A stretch of 64,000 bases of DNA from the NCBI RefSeq assembly GCF_018687455.1, contig NZ_CP061291.1, forward strand, positions 868,001 through 932,000, written 5' to 3'. Position numbers and translations under genes: made by a program. The stretch is from Polynucleobacter sp. TSB-Sco08W16. GTDB taxonomy: Bacteria; Pseudomonadota; Gammaproteobacteria; Burkholderiales; Burkholderiaceae. Position 1 is the stretch's first letter; every line of letters begins with the position of its first letter. Shown here one piece after another: positions 32,520-41,058 of the stretch. The notes beneath the pieces are model-generated. The model had not been told where the DNA came from. It saw nothing but the letters and a program-made list of their open reading frames with translations, and searched no databases.

Positions 32520-33434
32520 ATGAAAAGCATTTCTTTAATTAAAGCAGGCTTGGTTGCAGCAGGTCTATTGATAGGCACTTTTAACGCACAAGCTGCCAGC
32601 CAAACAATGGATAAAATTAAATCAACCGGTGCTGTCACCATGGGTGTTCGTGAATCCTCCATCCCTATGTCATACACCACTGGTGATAGTCGTTTTGATG
32701 GGTACCATGTTGAAATCTGCCGCATGATCCTGGGTGATATCAAGGATAAGTTAGGCATGAGTACTTTGCGCATTAACTATCAACCCGTGACATCGCAAAA
32801 CCGCGTACCTTTAGTACAAAATGGAACAGTCGATATTGAGTGCGGCACAACGACGAATAATGTCAATCGCGCAAAAGATGTAGGTTTTGCTAACACCTTA
32901 TACGTTGAGGAAGTTCGTATTGCTGTTAAAGCCAATTCAGGTATCACTTCAATCTCTCAATTAGCTGGTAAGAAGGTTGCCACGACAACCGGCACTACCT
33001 CCGTCCAATTGCTCCGTAAGCATGAAAAAGCCAACGGCGTGAACTTTGATGAAGTTTATGGAAAAGACCATGCAGATAGCTTTCTGCTGCTTGAGTCTGG
33101 CCGAGCAGACGCATTTGTAATGGATGGTTCTATCTTGGCGGGTAATATCGCCAACTCCAAGAATCCTAAGGACTACAAAATTGTTGGTGAGGTTTTGAGT
33201 ACAGAGCCGATTGCAATTATGGTCCGCAAAGATGATCCAGAATTTAAAGCTGCCGTAGATGCGGCAATCGCCAAGATTGTTGCCAACGGCAAAATGCCTG
33301 GTTTATGGAACAAATGGTTCTTGGCACCAATTCCACCGAAAAATATTGTCGTTGGTCTTCAGTTATCCCCAGCAACTAAAAATGCTTGGGCCAACTTGAA
33401 TGACAAGCCTGCAGAAGACTACAACAAGAAATAA
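32520..33434 (+). CDS. gltI: Glutamate/aspartate ABC transporter substrate-binding protein
   Basis: This periplasmic protein binds glutamate or aspartate for the GltJKL importer. A signal peptide ends near AQA (about residue 25). The mature protein shows GAVTMGVRESSIPMSY, DGYHVEICRMI, VDIECGTTTNNVNRAKDVGF and SGRADAFVMDGS, all typical of GltI. GGAGA lies 6 bases before the ATG. It heads the gltIJKL set on the plus strand. Confidence 0.92.
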   Translation: MKSISLIKAGLVAAGLLIGTFNAQAASQTMDKIKSTGAVTMGVRESSIPMSYTTGDSRFDGYHVEICRMILGDIKDKLGMSTLRINYQPVTSQNRVPLVQNGTVDIECGTTTNNVNRAKDVGFANTLYVEEVRIAVKANSGITSISQLAGKKVATTTGTTSVQLLRKHEKANGVNFDEVYGKDHADSFLLLESGRADAFVMDGSILAGNIANSKNPKDYKIVGEVLSTEPIAIMVRKDDPEFKAAVDAAIAKIVANGKMPGLWNKWFLAPIPPKNIVVGLQLSPATKNAWANLNDKPAEDYNKK

Positions 33435-33486
33435 TTCAAATCGCTCATAAATACTTGAATAAGTTAATGCCTACGCGATCGGTTTT

Positions 33487-34269
33487 ATGGATTTAGGAAT
33501 CTTTTGTAAAAGTACTCTAGATGGAGAGGTGGTTGACCACTGCTTCTCCGCCTTGTTGGGTATTGGCAAAAATGCAGACCCCAGCTATTTAGATTGGCTG
33601 ATGAGGGCTTGGGGCTGGACCTTAGCAGTAGCTGGGCTTGGTTTATTGATTGCGCTTTCCTTGGGCGCCATCATGGGCACCTTAAGAACCTTGCCCCCAG
33701 AAAATCCAGCTAACCGTTTTTTAGTCAGACTATCTACTGCGTGGGTGGAGTTGTTTAGGAATATTCCAATCTTGGTGCAAGTATTTCTTTGGTACCACGT
33801 CATCCCTGCATTCATACCCCCTTTAAAAGCTTTCCCATCTTATTTGCTAGTTAGCCTCGCATTGGGATTCTTTACCTCAGCTCGTATTGCTGAGCAGGTT
33901 AGGGCGGGTATTCAGTCATTACCTTCTGGTCAGAAAGCAGCCGCAATAGCGCTGGGCTTAACGACTTATCAGAGTTATCGCTATATTATTTTGCCCATGG
34001 CGTTGCGCATCGTGATCCCACCGCTTACGTCTGAGAGCATGAATCTGATTAAAAACTCATCAGTTGCTTTTGCGGTCTCTGTCCCTGAACTTACCTTGTT
34101 TGCAATGCAAGCTCAGGAAGAAACATCACATGGTGTTGAGATCTACCTAGCAGTAACGATTTTGTATGCCTTATCTGCGTTCGCTGTCAATAGGGCGATG
34201 GCGCATATTGAGAAGCGCTCCCGTATTCCTGGGTTTATTGTCGCCAATACAGAAGTGGCAGCCCATTAA
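33487..34269 (+). CDS. gltJ: Glutamate/aspartate ABC transporter permease GltJ
   Basis: A 260-residue inner-membrane permease of the polar amino acid type, with about five hydrophobic segments and ELFRNIPILVQVFLWYHVIP, followed by the EAA loop in GLTTYQSYRYIILPMALRI. The order between gltI and gltK assigns it as GltJ. Gap to gltI is 52 bp. Confidence 0.92.
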   Translation: MDLGIFCKSTLDGEVVDHCFSALLGIGKNADPSYLDWLMRAWGWTLAVAGLGLLIALSLGAIMGTLRTLPPENPANRFLVRLSTAWVELFRNIPILVQVFLWYHVIPAFIPPLKAFPSYLLVSLALGFFTSARIAEQVRAGIQSLPSGQKAAAIALGLTTYQSYRYIILPMALRIVIPPLTSESMNLIKNSSVAFAVSVPELTLFAMQAQEETSHGVEIYLAVTILYALSAFAVNRAMAHIEKRSRIPGFIVANTEVAAH

Positions 34270-34309
34270 TCATGACGAATACTCAACCTAGCAATATATT
34301 GGTGAACAC

Positions 34310-34978
34310 ATGTTTAGCATAGACCTCAGTTTTTATAACTGGGAACTCTTCACGAACTACATACTGAAAGGCTTGCTATTTAGCTTACAGCTAACAGTTA
34401 TAGCTACCGTTGGTGGAATTGTGTTTGGCACCTTTTTAGCTCTGATGCGTCTTTCTGGTAGAGCAAGTCTAGTTTATCCAGCAACTATCTATGTCAACAC
34501 AATGCGCTCCATTCCTTTGGTGATGGTGATCTTATGGTTCTTCTTGTTGATTCCAATGTTGATTGGGCGTCCTATTGGCGCTGACTTATCGGCAACGATT
34601 ACTTTCATTGCTTTTGAGGGTGCGTTCTTTTCTGAGATTGTGCGCGCAGGCATTCAATCGGTTCCAAAAGGCCAAGGTTTTGCAGCGCAAGCATTAGGTA
34701 TGACCTACGGTCAAAATATGCGTTTTATTGTGTTGCCACAGGCTTTTAGAAACATGATTCCGGTCTTCATGACTCAAACTATTATTTTGTTTCAAGATAC
34801 TTCATTGGTCTATGCCATTGGTGCCTATGACTTGTTAAAAGGTTTTGAAATTGCCGGTAAAAATTATGGCCGCCCAATTGAAACTTATATCTTGGCTGCA
34901 TTTACCTATTTCATTATTTGTTTCACGCTTTCTAAAGTGGTTCGTAGAATTCAAGCCAAAGTAGCGATCATTCGCTAA
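34310..34978 (+). CDS. gltK: Glutamate/aspartate ABC transporter permease GltK
   Basis: A 222-residue permease that pairs with GltJ. It begins MFSIDLSFYNWELFTNYILK as in the family, with VNTMRSIPLVMVILWFFLLI and the EAA loop GMTYGQNMRFIVLPQAFRN. About five membrane segments are predicted. Confidence 0.92.
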   Translation: MFSIDLSFYNWELFTNYILKGLLFSLQLTVIATVGGIVFGTFLALMRLSGRASLVYPATIYVNTMRSIPLVMVILWFFLLIPMLIGRPIGADLSATITFIAFEGAFFSEIVRAGIQSVPKGQGFAAQALGMTYGQNMRFIVLPQAFRNMIPVFMTQTIILFQDTSLVYAIGAYDLLKGFEIAGKNYGRPIETYILAAFTYFIICFTLSKVVRRIQAKVAIIR

Positions 34979-35011
34979 TTTATTCTTAATGCTCACTATT
35001 TCTAAATCATC

Positions 35012-35746
35012 ATGATTGAACTTCAAAATGTATCGAAGTGGTACGGCGACTTTCAGGTCTTAACTGATTGCAGTACTGCGATCCAAAAGGGCGAAGTAGT
35101 AGTTATCTGCGGTCCATCTGGCTCCGGAAAGTCAACCCTGATCAAAACCATTAATGCGTTAGAGCCGTTTCAGGCTGGCGAAATCACCGTTGATGGCGTG
35201 AGCTTGCATGATTCCAAAACAAATTTGCCTAAGCTGAGATCTAGAGTGGGTATGGTATTTCAGTCGTTTGAGCTGTTTCCCCATCTGAGCATTACTGAAA
35301 ACCTCACCCTTGCCCAAATGAAAGTGCTTGGTCGTTCTGCTGATGAGGCTAAAGCTCATGGCTTGAAATACTTAGAACGGGTTGGCTTGATTGCACAAAA
35401 GGATAAGTTCCCTGGCCAACTATCTGGCGGCCAACAGCAACGGGTGGCGATAGCACGCGCCTTGAGTATGGACCCCATCATTATGTTGTTTGATGAACCT
35501 ACCTCTGCACTAGACCCAGAAATGGTTGGTGAAGTATTGGACGTGATGGTGAAATTAGCAAATGAAGGTATGACAATGTGCTGCGTTACCCATGAGATGG
35601 GTTTTGCCCGCAAGGTCAGTAATCGTGTGATTTTTATGGACCAAGGACGCATCATTGAAGATTGCACCAAAGATGAGTTCTTTAATAATCCAGAAGCAAG
35701 ATCTCTTCGTGCTAAAGATTTTTTATCTAAAATTTTGGCTCATTAA
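35012..35746 (+). CDS. gltL: Glutamate/aspartate ABC transporter ATP-binding protein
   Basis: The ATPase of the importer, with Walker A GPSGSGKST (about residues 33-41), Q-loop FQSFELFPH, signature LSGGQQQR, Walker B IIMLFDEPTSALDP and switch His in CVTHEMGFA. Length 244 is standard. A lipoprotein gene follows 7 bp downstream. Confidence 0.94.
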   Translation: MIELQNVSKWYGDFQVLTDCSTAIQKGEVVVICGPSGSGKSTLIKTINALEPFQAGEITVDGVSLHDSKTNLPKLRSRVGMVFQSFELFPHLSITENLTLAQMKVLGRSADEAKAHGLKYLERVGLIAQKDKFPGQLSGGQQQRVAIARALSMDPIIMLFDEPTSALDPEMVGEVLDVMVKLANEGMTMCCVTHEMGFARKVSNRVIFMDQGRIIEDCTKDEFFNNPEARSLRAKDFLSKILAH

Positions 35747-35753
35747 GCTCCGA

Positions 35754-36149
35754 ATGAATTTGACTCCTCATTCATTAACCAAACTTTTTATTCTCTCTGC
35801 GATTAGTGTCTGTGTGCTTGCAGCATGCTCTGTGGCCAAGATCGAGGCCCGAATTGAGGCAAATCCACAGTGCAAGGATGTAATTAACCCAAAGACTGGT
35901 GCAGTCATGCCTTGCCCGGGAACGGACAAAGCCTTCTATAGATCGGTTGGATTAGAGTCTGCAAAAGTCGTGTTACCAGTTGCTGCAGTAAGCGCTGCTG
36001 CTCCAGTAACAACAGACACAGCGACAGCAGCCGGACCAAGCGTTAACACTGTAAAACCATCTGCAACGGTGGTTGCACCGCAGGCTCATTGCAAGCCGCA
36101 GATTCACAAAAAAACGGGTGGCATTTTGCCTTGCCCGGCAGCAGACTAA
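35754..36149 (+). CDS. Small lipoprotein with duplicated Cys motif
   Basis: The ATG at 35754 gives a lipoprotein signal with lipobox LAAC (Cys at about residue 25). The mature part holds two copies of a motif, CKDVINPKTGAVMPCP near the front and CKPQIHKKTGGILPCP at the end, joined by an Ala/Thr/Val-rich linker. No family is recognised. The frame is open further upstream, but that overlaps gltL. It may ride on the glt transcript or head the next lipoprotein genes. Confidence 0.7.
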   Translation: MNLTPHSLTKLFILSAISVCVLAACSVAKIEARIEANPQCKDVINPKTGAVMPCPGTDKAFYRSVGLESAKVVLPVAAVSAAAPVTTDTATAAGPSVNTVKPSATVVAPQAHCKPQIHKKTGGILPCPAAD

Positions 36150-36183
36150 ACAGGTCTTCTGATATCAATTTTAAGGAATCAAG

Positions 36184-36867
36184 ATGCGTAAATTCAATGT
36201 AGTTGTTGCTTCATTTTCAGTTGCCATTCTTCTAGCAGCCTGTAGCAATACTCCAAAATTGGCTTCAGAGCCAATGCCTAGATCAGGCTTCTTACCCAAT
36301 TACTCCGTATTAGTGCCCATGGCAACTAGTCAATCTGATGTTCGGATATGGAGATACCGAGTTTCTGGTGTTAATCCCTCTAGCTACACTGCTGTGATTT
36401 TGGACCCAATCTATTTAAATCAAAGCGCCACTAAAGAAGTGAGTGCAGAGGCAATCTCTCAAGCACAAATTACCCTGCAGGATTCAATGATTGATGCCGT
36501 AAATTCACGTGGCAATATTCGTATTGTTACTAGCCCTGGTCCTGGCGTAGCCCGAATTACCGTTGGTATCACTGGCGCAGAAAGTATGGCCGATAGTCTC
36601 CAGCCTTGGAATTTCACCCCAATCGGATTGGCTGCGAATGCCGCAGCTTATGCTGGTGGCGTGAACTCAAAGACTCCTGCTTTATTGGTAGAGAGCAAAA
36701 TTACGGATAGCCAATCCAAGCAGTTACTTGGGGAAGGCTTAGTAACCATTCAAGGCGAATCATTCAGAACAGGCTCAGGCTCTGTAAGTTCATTTATTGA
36801 AATGGCTAAAAAAGTAGTTCGCGTTGCAATGGAAACTTCTGCCAATCCAACTCCAACAGGTCAATAA
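36184..36867 (+). CDS. DUF3313 family lipoprotein
   Basis: A lipoprotein with lipobox LAAC (Cys about residue 20) and the family hallmark RSGFLPNYSVLVP just after it, consistent with DUF3313. The rest is a beta-rich domain of about 190 residues. Function is unknown. AAGGAA lies 7-8 bases before the ATG. The EF-hand gene follows 3 bp after its stop. Confidence 0.75.
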   Translation: MRKFNVVVASFSVAILLAACSNTPKLASEPMPRSGFLPNYSVLVPMATSQSDVRIWRYRVSGVNPSSYTAVILDPIYLNQSATKEVSAEAISQAQITLQDSMIDAVNSRGNIRIVTSPGPGVARITVGITGAESMADSLQPWNFTPIGLAANAAAYAGGVNSKTPALLVESKITDSQSKQLLGEGLVTIQGESFRTGSGSVSSFIEMAKKVVRVAMETSANPTPTGQ

Positions 36868-36870
36868 GTT

Positions 36871-37131
36871 ATGACAAGATCTTTTACCTCTACATTGCTT
36901 TGCATAAGCATCTTGGCCATCACTCCAGTATTAAGTTATGCAGACGATGCATCAAAAAATCGTGAAATTGCAGAACGCTTTGCAAAGTGCGATGTGAATC
37001 ATGATGGAAAGCTAACTAAAGCAGAGGCAAAAGGTTGTATGCCACGTATTTACGATCACTTCAGCTATCTGGATTCCGGTAACAAAGGCTATCTTACTGT
37101 TGCCGAAATACAGGCAGTTGCTGATCGTTAA
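36871..37131 (+). CDS. Periplasmic EF-hand protein
   Basis: A signal peptide (cleavage near SYA, about residue 24) precedes a pair of EF-hands. The first loop, DVNHDGKLTKAE (residues 41-52), has the full calcium-ligand pattern; the second, LDSGNKGYLTVAE, is degenerate. The 86-residue size matches small exported Ca2+-binding proteins. It is tightly linked to the DUF3313 lipoprotein gene. Confidence 0.8.
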   Translation: MTRSFTSTLLCISILAITPVLSYADDASKNREIAERFAKCDVNHDGKLTKAEAKGCMPRIYDHFSYLDSGNKGYLTVAEIQAVADR

Positions 37132-37155
37132 AACACCTCAAGAGTTATTGAATTT

Positions 37156-38052
37156 ATGTCCTTAGCATTTCCAGGTTTCGAACAAAAGTCTATTACTGTT
37201 TCATCTGAGGATGGGCCGATAGAGATTGCTTGCCAAATTGGCGGAAGCGGCCCAGCACTTTTATTGCTGCATGGATTTCCACAAACTAAAGCGATTTGGC
37301 ATCAGGTTGCTCCCGAGTTAGCAAAACACTACACGGTAGTTGCTTCGGATCTACGGGGTTACGGCGCCTCATCTAAGCCCCATGGGAAACCGGATCATTC
37401 GTCTTATTCAAAGCGATCTATGGCGACTGATCAATATTCCCTGATGAAAGCCTTGGGCCATGATCATTTTTTCTTGCTTGGGCATGATCGCGGAGGCAGA
37501 GTTTCTCACCGTCTAGCTATGGATTTTCCAGAGAGTGTTAAAAAGTTCATGGTCTTGGATATCTCTCCAACCTTGACCATGTATGAAAACACCACCATGG
37601 AATTTGCTAAGGGTTATTGGCATTGGTTCTTTTTGATTCAAGCTGAACCGGTGCCTGAAACCATGATTGGAGCTAATCCAGAGTATTGGCTAAAAAATCA
37701 TATGGGTCGTCATGCCGGTACTGGCATCTTCAGCCCCGAGCGTTGGGCAGAGTATCTAGCGGGAGCAAGCAATTCACAAAGTATGCATGCCATGTGTGAA
37801 GACTATCGGGCCGCAGCAACTATTGATTTAGTTCATGATCGCGCAGACCGTGAGCATGGTAAGAAATTGCAAATGCCTCTCAAGGTTCTTTGGGGTGAGC
37901 ATGGCTTGGTAAATAAATGTTTTAAACCCTTGGATGACTGGAAGAAAGTTAGCTCCAGCGAGGTTTCGGGCAGACCCGTTCCCTGCGGACATTACATTCC
38001 AGAGGAGTTACCTCAAGAAGTCATCACTGAAGCACGCAACTTCTTTATTTAA
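37156..38052 (+). CDS. Alpha/beta hydrolase, fluoroacetate (haloacetate) dehalogenase-like
   Basis: The protein follows the FAcD pattern throughout. Nucleophile Asp111 with Arg112 and Arg115 sits in LLGHDRGGR, catalytic acid Asp135 in VLDISP, base His279 in CGHYIP. The halide pocket of the Rhodopseudomonas enzyme (His155, Trp156, Tyr219) has counterparts His156, Trp157 (YWHWFF) and Tyr217 (EDYRAA). HGFPQTKAIWHQVAP and DLRGYGASSKP complete the fold. An epoxide hydrolase is the main alternative, but those lack the WHW cap motif. Its stop is 5 bp from the convergent PPK2 gene. Confidence 0.82.
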   Translation: MSLAFPGFEQKSITVSSEDGPIEIACQIGGSGPALLLLHGFPQTKAIWHQVAPELAKHYTVVASDLRGYGASSKPHGKPDHSSYSKRSMATDQYSLMKALGHDHFFLLGHDRGGRVSHRLAMDFPESVKKFMVLDISPTLTMYENTTMEFAKGYWHWFFLIQAEPVPETMIGANPEYWLKNHMGRHAGTGIFSPERWAEYLAGASNSQSMHAMCEDYRAAATIDLVHDRADREHGKKLQMPLKVLWGEHGLVNKCFKPLDDWKKVSSSEVSGRPVPCGHYIPEELPQEVITEARNFFI

Positions 38053-38057
38053 ACCTT

Positions 38058-38840
38058 CTACGGTGCAACCTTAGGAGGTTTTTTGCCTAAAGGCGGGCAG
38101 GGGCTCACAATATTTGGGTCTAACTTCAGAATTGTCTTATCTTTGCCTGGGTAGTTAATTCTAGAAAGTAGATCCCTGATCAAATTGAGATGGGTCAATT
38201 TTTTATTATTCGCATCAATCACGGTCCAGGGTGCGTCTGCCGAGCTAGTCTTTTTGAGCATCAGATCTCGAGCAATGCTATAGGCCTTCCATTTCTTTTG
38301 AGCCTGCTGATCAATTGGACTCACTTTCCATTGCTTCAGGGGATCGGTCTTGCGACTCTCCATGCGACGTGCTTGTTCTTTCTTGTCTATATCAAGATAG
38401 TATTTAATCAGTTGAATGCCCGACCCAACCAATAGACTCTCGAATTCATTTACCGTATCCATAAATTTCTGATACTGAATATCGGTACAAAATCCCATCG
38501 CTTTTTCTACTCCAGCTCGGTTGTACCAGCTACGGTTAAAAAGAATAATTTCTCCTGCAGATGGGAGTTCTGCTACGTAGCGTTGAAAGTACCACTCACC
38601 AGATTCACGTGATGTAGGGATGCCCAGCGCTACGACATGTGTTTCACGAGGGCTAAGATGTTCAGTAATGCACTTGATGGTTCCGTCTTTGCCAGCGGTG
38701 TCGCGCCCCTCGAGGATGATCAAAAGCTTACTATTACTAGAAATAATTTGCCGTTGAACCTTTACCAACTCAATCTGTAAAAGCCTGAGCTCAGCATCAT
38801 AGCTGACATCATTTCCCTCAAGCTTCTTCAATTTACCCAT
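38058..38840 (-). CDS. ppk2: Polyphosphate kinase 2 family protein, copy 2
   Basis: A second PPK2 of 260 residues, with Walker A GRDTAGKDG (residues 45-53), IILFNRSWYNRAGVEKAMGF and lid MESRKTDPLKQWKVSPID. Asp of the Walker B FDRSW found in copy 1 is Asn102 here. The C-terminus is a Pro/Lys tail. It starts 2 bp after the stop of a histone-H1-like gene and must be co-transcribed with it. Nucleotide preference cannot be read from sequence. Confidence 0.9.
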   Translation of the reverse strand: MGKLKKLEGNDVSYDAELRLLQIELVKVQRQIISSNSKLLIILEGRDTAGKDGTIKCITEHLSPRETHVVALGIPTSRESGEWYFQRYVAELPSAGEIILFNRSWYNRAGVEKAMGFCTDIQYQKFMDTVNEFESLLVGSGIQLIKYYLDIDKKEQARRMESRKTDPLKQWKVSPIDQQAQKKWKAYSIARDLMLKKTSSADAPWTVIDANNKKLTHLNLIRDLLSRINYPGKDKTILKLDPNIVSPCPPLGKKPPKVAP

Positions 38841-38842
38841 GC

Positions 38843-39115
38843 TTAGCTAGTCGCTTCAGAGCTAGTAGTTTTGGTTGCGGCAACCTTTTTTGTAGGTGCA
38901 CGCTTTTTAACAACCTTCTTTGCTACTGATTTCTTAACAGCTGTTTTCTTGGCTGGAACTTTCTTGGTAGCAGTTTTCTTGCTTGCAACCTTAGCTATCT
39001 CTTTCTTTTCAAGCTTATCTAATGCTTTAGCAAGCTTATCGATAATTTTTTCACGCTCCGATTCAAGGCGATCAAGCTTTTTCATCAACTGCTTTACTAA
39101 TTTCTTTTGACTCAT
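38843..39115 (-). CDS. Histone-H1-like lysine-rich protein
   Basis: Residues 1-40 are a charged coiled-coil-like helix (KLVKQLMKKLDRLESERE). Residues 41-85 are a Lys/Ala/Thr/Val repeat region (KKTAVKKSVAKKVVKKRA), typical of bacterial histone-H1-like proteins such as AlgP, which coat DNA and, in Pseudomonas, organise polyphosphate granules. It lies 2 bp before ppk2 copy 2. Confidence 0.8.
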   Translation of the reverse strand: MSQKKLVKQLMKKLDRLESEREKIIDKLAKALDKLEKKEIAKVASKKTATKKVPAKKTAVKKSVAKKVVKKRAPTKKVAATKTTSSEATS

Positions 39116-39309
39116 GATGTTCCTATTGATTCATTAAGTAGTTATGGATCTTTTGATCCTACGTTGTAAGAGGCCCAGTTACAAGGCTTTATGACACACT
39201 GCAGACTATTTTTAAGTTGTGCAGCGATACTTTTCTCTAAGCTAGGGGATTTAAATGCCTATTAACGCAATATCGTAGGATGTGGCCTAGGATAATTCAG
39301 GCGGGCATA

Positions 39310-39344
39310 AAAAAACCTAAATAATTCAGATATTTAGGTTTTTT
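39310..39344. terminator. Bidirectional AT-rich terminator
   Basis: The A-run plus ACCTAAATA on the left pairs with TATTTAGGT plus the T-run on the right around a 7-base loop. It lies in the 243-bp gap between the histone-like gene and a small gene; both are on the minus strand, so it should end the small gene's transcript. The rest of the gap shows no further feature. Confidence 0.85.
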
Positions 39345-39358
39345 AAGGGAATTTGCTT

Positions 39359-39544
39359 TTACTCTGGATGAAAGTTATTGCTGGCCATGAAGCTAATGGT
39401 GCGTTCAAAGCCTAGGATGCGGATATAGCGCCAGGCAATATCACGGTATTTGCTATCTAGGTAGCCAATAGCCACTTCTGGCGTACTCTTTGACAGGTCG
39501 ATTTCTTGAATAGCGCGGGCCCAACGTTTGAGTCTTGTTGACAT
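39359..39544 (-). CDS. Small conserved-looking protein, 61 residues
   Basis: The ATG at 39544 is preceded by a near-perfect ribosome-binding site, GGAGGTGA, 6 bases upstream, which decides the start over the longer frame from 39577. The product is basic and helical (RLKRWARAIQEIDLSKSTPE, YRDIAWRYIRILGFERTISF) without membrane segment or known motif. The strong ribosome site suggests abundant expression. Function unknown. Confidence 0.65.
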   Translation of the reverse strand: MSTRLKRWARAIQEIDLSKSTPEVAIGYLDSKYRDIAWRYIRILGFERTISFMASNNFHPE

Positions 39545-39642
39545 ATTTGTCACCTCCATGGGCATACAACGCCTCATAAAGGGGGTGAGATGACAAAAAA
39601 TACAAAATATTTCAAAAAAGTTCCAAGAAAACCCGAAAACTT

Positions 39643-41058
39643 CTAAATCGAGACGACTTTATGGGGATTCAGGATGTTTTGAGGGTCTAGGGCCAGTTTC
39701 AGGGTCTTCATAAGGTCATGAGCTACATCTCCCTTGTGAGACCTTAAATCACCTAATTTAAGCTGTCCAACACCATGTTCTGCAGAGATAGAGCCCTGGC
39801 AACGCTCAACCTGAGCATAAATCAGCTCATGAATTGGCTTCTCATTGGTCAAATTGAAGGCTCTGGGGTCCGTACCAAGTGGGGGAGCGATGTTGTAGTG
39901 GAGATTACCGTCGCCAAGGTGCCCAAAGTTGATAATTCGGACGCCAGGGTAATTGGCCCTCATTAAAGCGTCAGTTTTTTGGATAAAGCTTTCTAGGGAA
40001 GATAGGGGGATGGTGATGTCGTGCTTGAGATTAGCCCCTTCTTCGGCTTGAGCCAGAGTAATGTGCTCACGCATATGCCAAAAAGCATTGGCTTGGGAGA
40101 GATTATTGGCAATTACGGCATCAGTAATTAAGCCAGCCTCAAAGGCCTCTTCAAGAATCGTCTCAAGTAACTCCCTGACATGAGCTTCACTTTCATGGTC
40201 GGATAGTTCTATCAAGACCGTATAGGCGGGGTTTCCTTTTAAAGGGTTTGCCATTTGCGGAAAATGTTTTTCATTGAGAGCTAATGATTCCTGCGTCATC
40301 ATTTCGAAACCAGTGAGCAGAGAAGTTGCACGCTTCTGAAAGAGATTTAAGAGTTTAATAGTGGCGGCAACGGTGTCGACGGCGACCAATGTTGTCCATT
40401 GAGATATAGGGAGCGGATAAAGCTTCATGACAGCCGCAGTGATGATTCCCAGGGTTCCTTCTGAACCAATAAATAAGTCGCGCAAGTCATAGCCAGTGTT
40501 GTCCTTGCGCAATCCTTTGAGGCCATTCCAAATTTCACCTTTGGCAGTTACCACTTCTAGACCTAAGCAAAGATCACGAGTATTACCATAGCGCAGAACA
40601 TTGGTGCCACCGGCATTGGTTGCCAAATTACCACCAATCATGCAACTACCTTCGGCACCAAGACTCAAGGGAAATAAAAAATCTTGCTCAGCCGCTTTCT
40701 CTTGAATGGTTTGCAGAATGCAGCCTGCCTCAACGGTAATAGTTTGATTCGCCACATCAATCTCACGAATGGTATTCATTCGCTTGAGATTAAGCACAAT
40801 CTGCTTACCACTGTCATCCGGTGTAGCGCCGCCACAAAATCCAGTATGTCCACCTTGAGGCACTAGGGCAACCTCATTTGCGGCACAGAGTTTCACAATC
40901 TCAGAAATCTCTTGTGTGGTGCGAGGCAAAACGATTGCTAAGGCCTTGCCGGTGAAACGCTTACGCCAATCAGTTAGGTAGGGAGCTTTATCTTTATCCT
41001 CGGTCAGAATATATTTTTTCTCGAGGACCTTGCTCAATTCTTGAAGAAAACTTTCCAT
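39643..41058 (-). CDS. FAD-binding oxidoreductase, D-2-hydroxyacid dehydrogenase type
   Basis: This GlcD/D-2-hydroxyglutarate dehydrogenase-like flavoprotein has the PCMH-type FAD domain (VALVPQGGHTGFCGGATP, LSLGAEGSCMIGGNLATNAG, GSEGTLGIITA) and the C-terminal oxidase domain with INFGHLGDGNLHYN and SAEHGVGQLKLG. Substrate could be D-lactate, glycolate or D-2-hydroxyglutarate. A GTG at 41061 precedes the ATG at 41058; the ATG shares its A with the upstream stop (TGATG), so I use it. Last gene of wrbA-DUF2069-oxidoreductase. Confidence 0.88.
   Translation of the reverse strand: MESFLQELSKVLEKKYILTEDKDKAPYLTDWRKRFTGKALAIVLPRTTQEISEIVKLCAANEVALVPQGGHTGFCGGATPDDSGKQIVLNLKRMNTIREIDVANQTITVEAGCILQTIQEKAAEQDFLFPLSLGAEGSCMIGGNLATNAGGTNVLRYGNTRDLCLGLEVVTAKGEIWNGLKGLRKDNTGYDLRDLFIGSEGTLGIITAAVMKLYPLPISQWTTLVAVDTVAATIKLLNLFQKRATSLLTGFEMMTQESLALNEKHFPQMANPLKGNPAYTVLIELSDHESEAHVRELLETILEEAFEAGLITDAVIANNLSQANAFWHMREHITLAQAEEGANLKHDITIPLSSLESFIQKTDALMRANYPGVRIINFGHLGDGNLHYNIAPPLGTDPRAFNLTNEKPIHELIYAQVERCQGSISAEHGVGQLKLGDLRSHKGDVAHDLMKTLKLALDPQNILNPHKVVSI

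Noticed and set aside
38871..39110. Plus-strand frame antisense to the histone-like gene
   Set aside because: It is the mirror of the Lys/Ala repeats, giving a Phe/Leu-rich translation with no ribosome site; the minus-strand gene is real.
39197..39225. Possible Pho box upstream of the histone-like gene and ppk2 copy 2
   Set aside because: On the minus strand one TGTCAT is present, but the half-site 11 bp away (AGTCTG) matches poorly and no -10-like hexamer follows at the right distance.
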